Below, one piece after another: positions 5,455 to 8,094 of a DNA stretch of 8,094 bases. The translations under genes and the position numbers were made by a program. Location: the NCBI GenBank assembly GCA_020852775.1, contig JADZAD010000142.1, forward strand, positions 1-8,094. Reading direction: 5' to 3'. Every line of letters begins with the position of its first letter. Positions within the stretch are counted from its first letter, which is position 1. The notes beneath the pieces are model-generated. The model worked only from the letters and a program-made list of their open reading frames with translations, was not told the DNA's origin and ran no database searches. The DNA is from Anaerolineae bacterium (GTDB lineage Bacteria; Chloroflexota; Anaerolineae; Aggregatilineales; UBA3940).

Positions 5455-6621
5455 GTGACCATTCTCGCTGTCCTCTGTATCACACTGGGTATCACTACCG
5501 CCATATTCTTCCTTCGCTGGCGTGATGGACTCCGCCAGCAGGCCATCCTCCATGAGGAAGTGCTGTCACTGGTTGAACAGAACCGCACCCTGCAGGCCGC
5601 ACAGGCAGACGGTACGGCCCTGTCCGGGCTGTGCGAAGTCGCCTACAATGGCCTTATCCTGGTCAATGCCAATCGTCACATCGTCCATATGAACGCCGCT
5701 GCCCGGCAGCTATTTGGCATCGGTGGGGTTGAGGCCAGCATCAGGGGGCAGTCGCTGATCGCTGTCAGCCGCAGCCACGAGATCGATGACATCCTCAGCC
5801 ATGCCCTGGCGGACGGAGACGAGTACACCGGGCAGGTGACGATCGGTGGGGCTGCCTACCGGGTGCGGACGGCACAAGTCCTGCCACAGGCCGGCGGAGA
5901 GTACATCGCACTGGCGCTGGAGGATATCAGTGAACTTCAGCGGCTGGGCCGCGCGCGGCGCGACATGGTCGCTAACATCTCCCATGAACTGCGCACCCCG
6001 ATCACCTCGATAGGCCTGCTGGTCGAGACGCTACGCCGGGGCAAGAATCCGAAAGCAGTGGACAGCGCACTGGCGAAGATCGCCGGGGAGACCGAAAGCC
6101 TGCGCCAACTGGCCCAGGAACTGCTCGACCTGGCAATGATCGAATCCGGACGAGCGGAATTCATCCTTGCGCCTGTGGAACTGCGTGACGTGGTTCAGAA
6201 GGCGCTGGAGAGCTTCGCTGAACAGGCCGAACGGGGCCATATATCCCTGGAGGGCAAGCCGCCGCGCGGGATCAGAGTCCTCGCGGATCAGGACCAGCTT
6301 GGCCGGGTGGTATCGAACCTGCTGAGTAACGCCATCAAGTTCACCCTCGCCGGGGGCCATGTCTCGATCGACGCAGAGACAAAGGGCGAGATGGTGCAGG
6401 TCACGGTAACTGACACCGGGCCGGGCATCCCCGAGGAGGAGCGTGAGCGAGTCTTTGAACGCTTCTACCGCATCGACCGGGCGCGGCAGAGTGGCGGCAC
6501 CGGGCTGGGGCTGGCGATCGCGCGGCACATCATCCAGGCACATGGCGGAGAAATCTGGGCCGAGGCCGCGCCGCCAGGCCACGGCGCGCGTGTCTGCTTC
6601 ACCCTGCATCTCGCAGAGTGA
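5455..6621 (+). CDS. Sensor histidine kinase (single TM, PAS, HisKA, HATPase_c)
   Basis: The 388-residue protein begins with one membrane helix (about 2-20), then a helical linker rich in Glu/Gln/Leu (21-52), a PAS domain (about 55-160, with NGLILVNANRHIVHMN), a dimerisation/phosphoacceptor domain with H177 in ANISHELRTP, and an ATPase domain: N288/N292 in SNLLSNAIKF, D320 in DTGPGIP, FERFYRID and GGTGLGL (347-353). It should autophosphorylate H177 and pass the phosphate to D52 of the preceding regulator. There is no large extracytoplasmic loop, so sensing is likely through the cytoplasmic PAS domain or a membrane partner, as in PhoR-type kinases. The GTG start at 5455 lies 2 nt after the regulator stop and seven bases after GAGG inside that gene's end, indicating translational coupling. 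Its stop faces the stop of the repair gene on the other strand, 15 bp away. Confidence 0.95.
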   Translation: MTILAVLCITLGITTAIFFLRWRDGLRQQAILHEEVLSLVEQNRTLQAAQADGTALSGLCEVAYNGLILVNANRHIVHMNAAARQLFGIGGVEASIRGQSLIAVSRSHEIDDILSHALADGDEYTGQVTIGGAAYRVRTAQVLPQAGGEYIALALEDISELQRLGRARRDMVANISHELRTPITSIGLLVETLRRGKNPKAVDSALAKIAGETESLRQLAQELLDLAMIESGRAEFILAPVELRDVVQKALESFAEQAERGHISLEGKPPRGIRVLADQDQLGRVVSNLLSNAIKFTLAGGHVSIDAETKGEMVQVTVTDTGPGIPEEERERVFERFYRIDRARQSGGTGLGLAIARHIIQAHGGEIWAEAAPPGHGARVCFTLHLAE

Positions 6622-6636
6622 CAGCAGCCGCAGGTT

Positions 6637-7323
6637 TCAGTCCTCCAGGCCAAGCCGCCTGAGTACCGCCACCCCCCGGAGTTCGCGCAGCGCGTCGGCG
6701 GCGATCCAGTGAGCCGCTTTTGAGTCTATCTGCTGAATCTCCACCGCGGCCTGGATCGCCTGCGTGTGTAGAGCCGGGCTGCGCTTCCCGATCTGGCGGA
6801 GTGCCCAGTTGACCGCCTTCCGCACGAAGTTCCGTTCGTCGGTCGCAGCTTCCCGGATCAGCGGCAGGAACATGGCCATCTGCTCGTCAGAGGCCTTGCG
6901 ATCGTGGATAGCCAGCGTCGCGATCAGCGAAAACCCGGCACGGCGCACGAACGTCTCCGGGCGGACGCACCATTCACGGGCCCTGTCATGCGCCCAGGGC
7001 ACACGCCGGAACAGGTTGATGCAGCACTGGTCACATACGTCCCACGAGTCAAAGTCTGCGGCCCAGGCGTCCATCTGGGCCGGAGTGACCTGCTTCGGGT
7101 CATCAATGATCGAGGCGAGGATGCGCGCCTCGTGGATGCCAGTATCCCATAGCGCAAGAGCCAGCGTATGGTCACAGCGAACATCCCGGGCGATTCCGCG
7201 CAGCGTGGCGACGGACACCCCCAGCACCTCGCCGCCCGTGATGCCGAAGCGGGCCATCCCGGCAACGTTATCCGGGTTGGCCTGTGCCCGCAGTTGCTGG
7301 ACGATTGCGTCACAGCGATCCAT
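6637..7323 (-). CDS. DNA alkylation repair protein (AlkD-like, HEAT-repeat DNA glycosylase family)
   Basis: The 228-residue protein carries the hallmark blocks of the DNA alkylation repair family (COG4912, PF08713): GMARFGI (22-28), VSVATLRGIARD (36-47), the GIHEARILAS block (62-71), FDSWDVCDQC (91-100), FVRRAGFSLIATLA (125-138) and DERNFVRKAVNWALRQIGKR (162-181). W94 and D98 are candidates for the aromatic/acidic pair that in Bacillus AlkD contacts the alkylated base and backbone. Family members excise bulky or positively charged alkylpurines without flipping the base; many homologues are untested. Length agrees with the family. The ATG at 7323 follows GAAGGG. The gene begins 9 bp after the stop of the receiver-like gene, so both are probably on one mRNA. 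No terminator is evident in the 15 bp before the opposing kinase gene ends. Confidence 0.92.
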   Translation of the reverse strand: MDRCDAIVQQLRAQANPDNVAGMARFGITGGEVLGVSVATLRGIARDVRCDHTLALALWDTGIHEARILASIIDDPKQVTPAQMDAWAADFDSWDVCDQCCINLFRRVPWAHDRAREWCVRPETFVRRAGFSLIATLAIHDRKASDEQMAMFLPLIREAATDERNFVRKAVNWALRQIGKRSPALHTQAIQAAVEIQQIDSKAAHWIAADALRELRGVAVLRRLGLED

Positions 7324-7332
7324 GGGGTCCCT

Positions 7333-7725
7333 TCACGCAGTCGCAGACCGGTTCAGCGCCATCTCAATCCGCTCAGGAAGGTCGGCAAGATCATACGGGG
7401 CGAGGATGAACTCATCCACCCAGGCATCCGCCGCGATATCCCCCTCCTGGGGGTGAGGCCTATCAGAGGTCAGCATGACGATGATATCCCGCGTGGCCGG
7501 ATCGGCCCTGAGCTTCCGGACAATCTCAAAGCCAGTCAGGCCGGGCATCATCACCGTGAGCAGGATCAGGTCGGGGCGTGCATGGAGCGCGGTCTCAAGG
7601 GCATCGTAGCCGTCCTCAGTGATCAGCACCACCAGTTCCCAGGAGGTCAGACGCTCCAGGAGGCGATTGAGAAGTACGTGGAGGCTTTCCGGATGTGCGT
7701 CGGCGATCAGTATCTTCTTCTGCAT
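7333..7725 (-). CDS. Stand-alone degenerate receiver (pseudo-response-regulator) protein
   Basis: From the ATG at 7725 the product is 130 residues, a single receiver (CheY-like) domain with no output domain. The fold signature is clear: KILIADAHPE at the start, RPDLILL-TVMMPGLTGFEIVRKL in the middle, IIVMLTS, then FILAPYDLADLPERIE. Key residues are changed: the phosphoacceptor Asp is T57 (codon ACG), one of the two N-terminal acidic residues is A10 (D9 remains), and the conserved Lys before Pro is A109. T86 is kept. It is therefore unlikely to be phosphorylated conventionally and may act as a protein-protein interaction module. The frame is open upstream to 7884, but I chose 7725 because AGGA lies five bases before it and the domain begins there; an ATG at 7731 is also possible. 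It sits 9 bp ahead of the AlkD-like gene. Confidence 0.85.
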   Translation of the reverse strand: MQKKILIADAHPESLHVLLNRLLERLTSWELVVLITEDGYDALETALHARPDLILLTVMMPGLTGFEIVRKLRADPATRDIIVMLTSDRPHPQEGDIAADAWVDEFILAPYDLADLPERIEMALNRSATA

Positions 7726-7801
7726 CGGCATCCTGACAGCTACCCGGTTCGCCAGATGGGTGGTCGTGCGCCCTGAACGACGCCCGGCGAGGACTGGATT
7801 C

Positions 7802-7831
7802 AGTGTAGCATACCCCTTGCCACAGCCGCAA
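7802..7831 (-). promoter_or_regulatory. Candidate promoter for the receiver-AlkD pair
   Basis: On the minus strand TTGCGG (7831-7826) and TACACT (7807-7802) are 18 bp apart, in the 112-bp gap between the NDH-2-like gene and the receiver gene. Transcription would begin near 7795, about 70 nt before the ATG. The match to consensus is moderate, and read-through from the NDH-2-like gene is equally possible because no terminator hairpin is visible. Confidence 0.33.
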
Positions 7832-7837
7832 TCGATC

Positions 7838-8094
7838 TCATCCCTGTGAGCCAGCCGGTGGAGATGAGGCTGGCAGCCCGCCACTTTCTGTCTGCTGCAT
7901 GATCAGCCTGACCTTGCGATCAAAGAGGAAGTAGTCGTAGGCCCAGTTCAGCATCACTACCACACGATTCCTGAAATCGATCAGGTAGAACAGGTGCAGC
8001 GCCATCCAGACCAGCCACGCCGGAAAGCCCCGGAAGCTGATGCCAAATGCCCGTGCCACCGCCGCGCCACGCCCGATCACCGCCATTGAGCCCC
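7838..8094 (-). CDS. NDH-2-like NAD(P)H dehydrogenase, C-terminal part only (5' end outside window)
   Basis: The frame is open to the right edge and ends at a TGA at 7838-7840, so only the last ~84 residues are seen. They read GSMAVIGRGAAVA, then GFPAWLVWMALHLFYLIDFRNR, then LNWAYDYFLFDRKVRLI. This is the C-terminal signature of type II NADH:quinone oxidoreductases: the GxMAVIGR block that ends the FAD domain, followed by the amphipathic and hydrophobic helices that attach the enzyme to the membrane. The enzyme would pass electrons from NADH through FAD to the quinone pool without pumping protons. A short polar Ser/Pro/Gly tail follows. The internal ATG at 8086 is not the true start, because the codons before it (Gly-Ser) continue the conserved block. 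The dinucleotide-binding motifs lie outside and could not be checked. Confidence 0.88.
   Translation of the reverse strand, partial: GSMAVIGRGAAVARAFGISFRGFPAWLVWMALHLFYLIDFRNRVVVMLNWAYDYFLFDRKVRLIMQQTESGGLPASSPPAGSQG

Noticed and set aside
6764..7456. A 230-codon plus-strand frame across the AlkD-like gene
   Set aside because: It is antisense to a well-conserved family member, Ser/Arg-rich, and spans the junction of two real genes.
7726..7884. N-terminal extension of the receiver protein to 7884
   Set aside because: The extension is Arg/Gly/Cys-rich without domain character, overlaps the end of the NDH-2-like gene, and a ribosome site precedes the ATG at 7725.
8084..8086. ATG at 8086 as the start of a small membrane protein
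   Set aside because: The frame is open upstream and the residues across this point match the internal GxMAVIGR block of NDH-2 enzymes, so it is a truncated longer gene.
1..8094. CRISPR arrays, tRNA/rRNA genes, insertion sequences or phage genes
   Set aside because: No regularly spaced direct repeats, no cloverleaf or rRNA-like segment, and no transposase or integrase motifs were seen on either strand.

Overview
The window is GC-rich, gene-dense bacterial DNA with short intergenic gaps, many operon-like junctions and mostly recognisable Shine-Dalgarno sequences. No rRNA, tRNA, CRISPR array, insertion sequence or phage gene is visible. The gene styles (membrane-anchored EEP-fold proteins, an OmpR-type regulator with a single-TM PAS histidine kinase, an NDH-2-type oxidoreductase, GTG starts) would suit a Chloroflexota (Anaerolineae-like) genome. 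That assignment is an impression from protein style only and is low confidence.

Layout. Positions 1-2010 (minus strand) hold a three-gene set read leftwards: a GNAT acetyltransferase, a two-module VOC/glyoxalase-like protein, and the N-terminal part of an N6-adenine DNA methyltransferase that runs off the left edge. The methyltransferase part is certain from its YYTP and DPAMGGGAFL motifs and occupies the first ~670 bases. Positions 2049-2078 carry a divergent promoter region. Positions 2089-4221 (plus) hold two tandem paralogues of a protein with three N-terminal membrane segments and an extracytoplasmic endonuclease/exonuclease/phosphatase (EEP) domain. Positions 4310-4624 (plus) hold a small DUF4190-like membrane protein, with hairpins on either side that may be terminators.

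Positions 4699-6621 (plus) hold a two-component system: an OmpR/PhoB-type response regulator and its sensor kinase, with start and stop 2 nt apart. Its promoter region contains a perfect 12-bp inverted repeat. One arm covers the likely -35, the other contains the regulator's ribosome binding site. Positions 6637-8094 (minus) hold, in transcription order, the C-terminus of an NDH-2-like NADH dehydrogenase, a stand-alone receiver protein that has lost the phosphoacceptor Asp and the conserved Lys, and an AlkD-like DNA alkylation repair protein whose start lies only 9 bp beyond the receiver's stop.

Functionally this looks like ordinary chromosomal housekeeping, signalling and repair rather than a defence island or mobile element, although the truncated methyltransferase could be the edge of a restriction-modification or related locus to the left. 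The points most worth a second look are the symmetric repeat at the two-component promoter, the degenerate receiver linked to a repair gene, and the duplicated membrane-tethered EEP proteins with a conserved cysteine pair.
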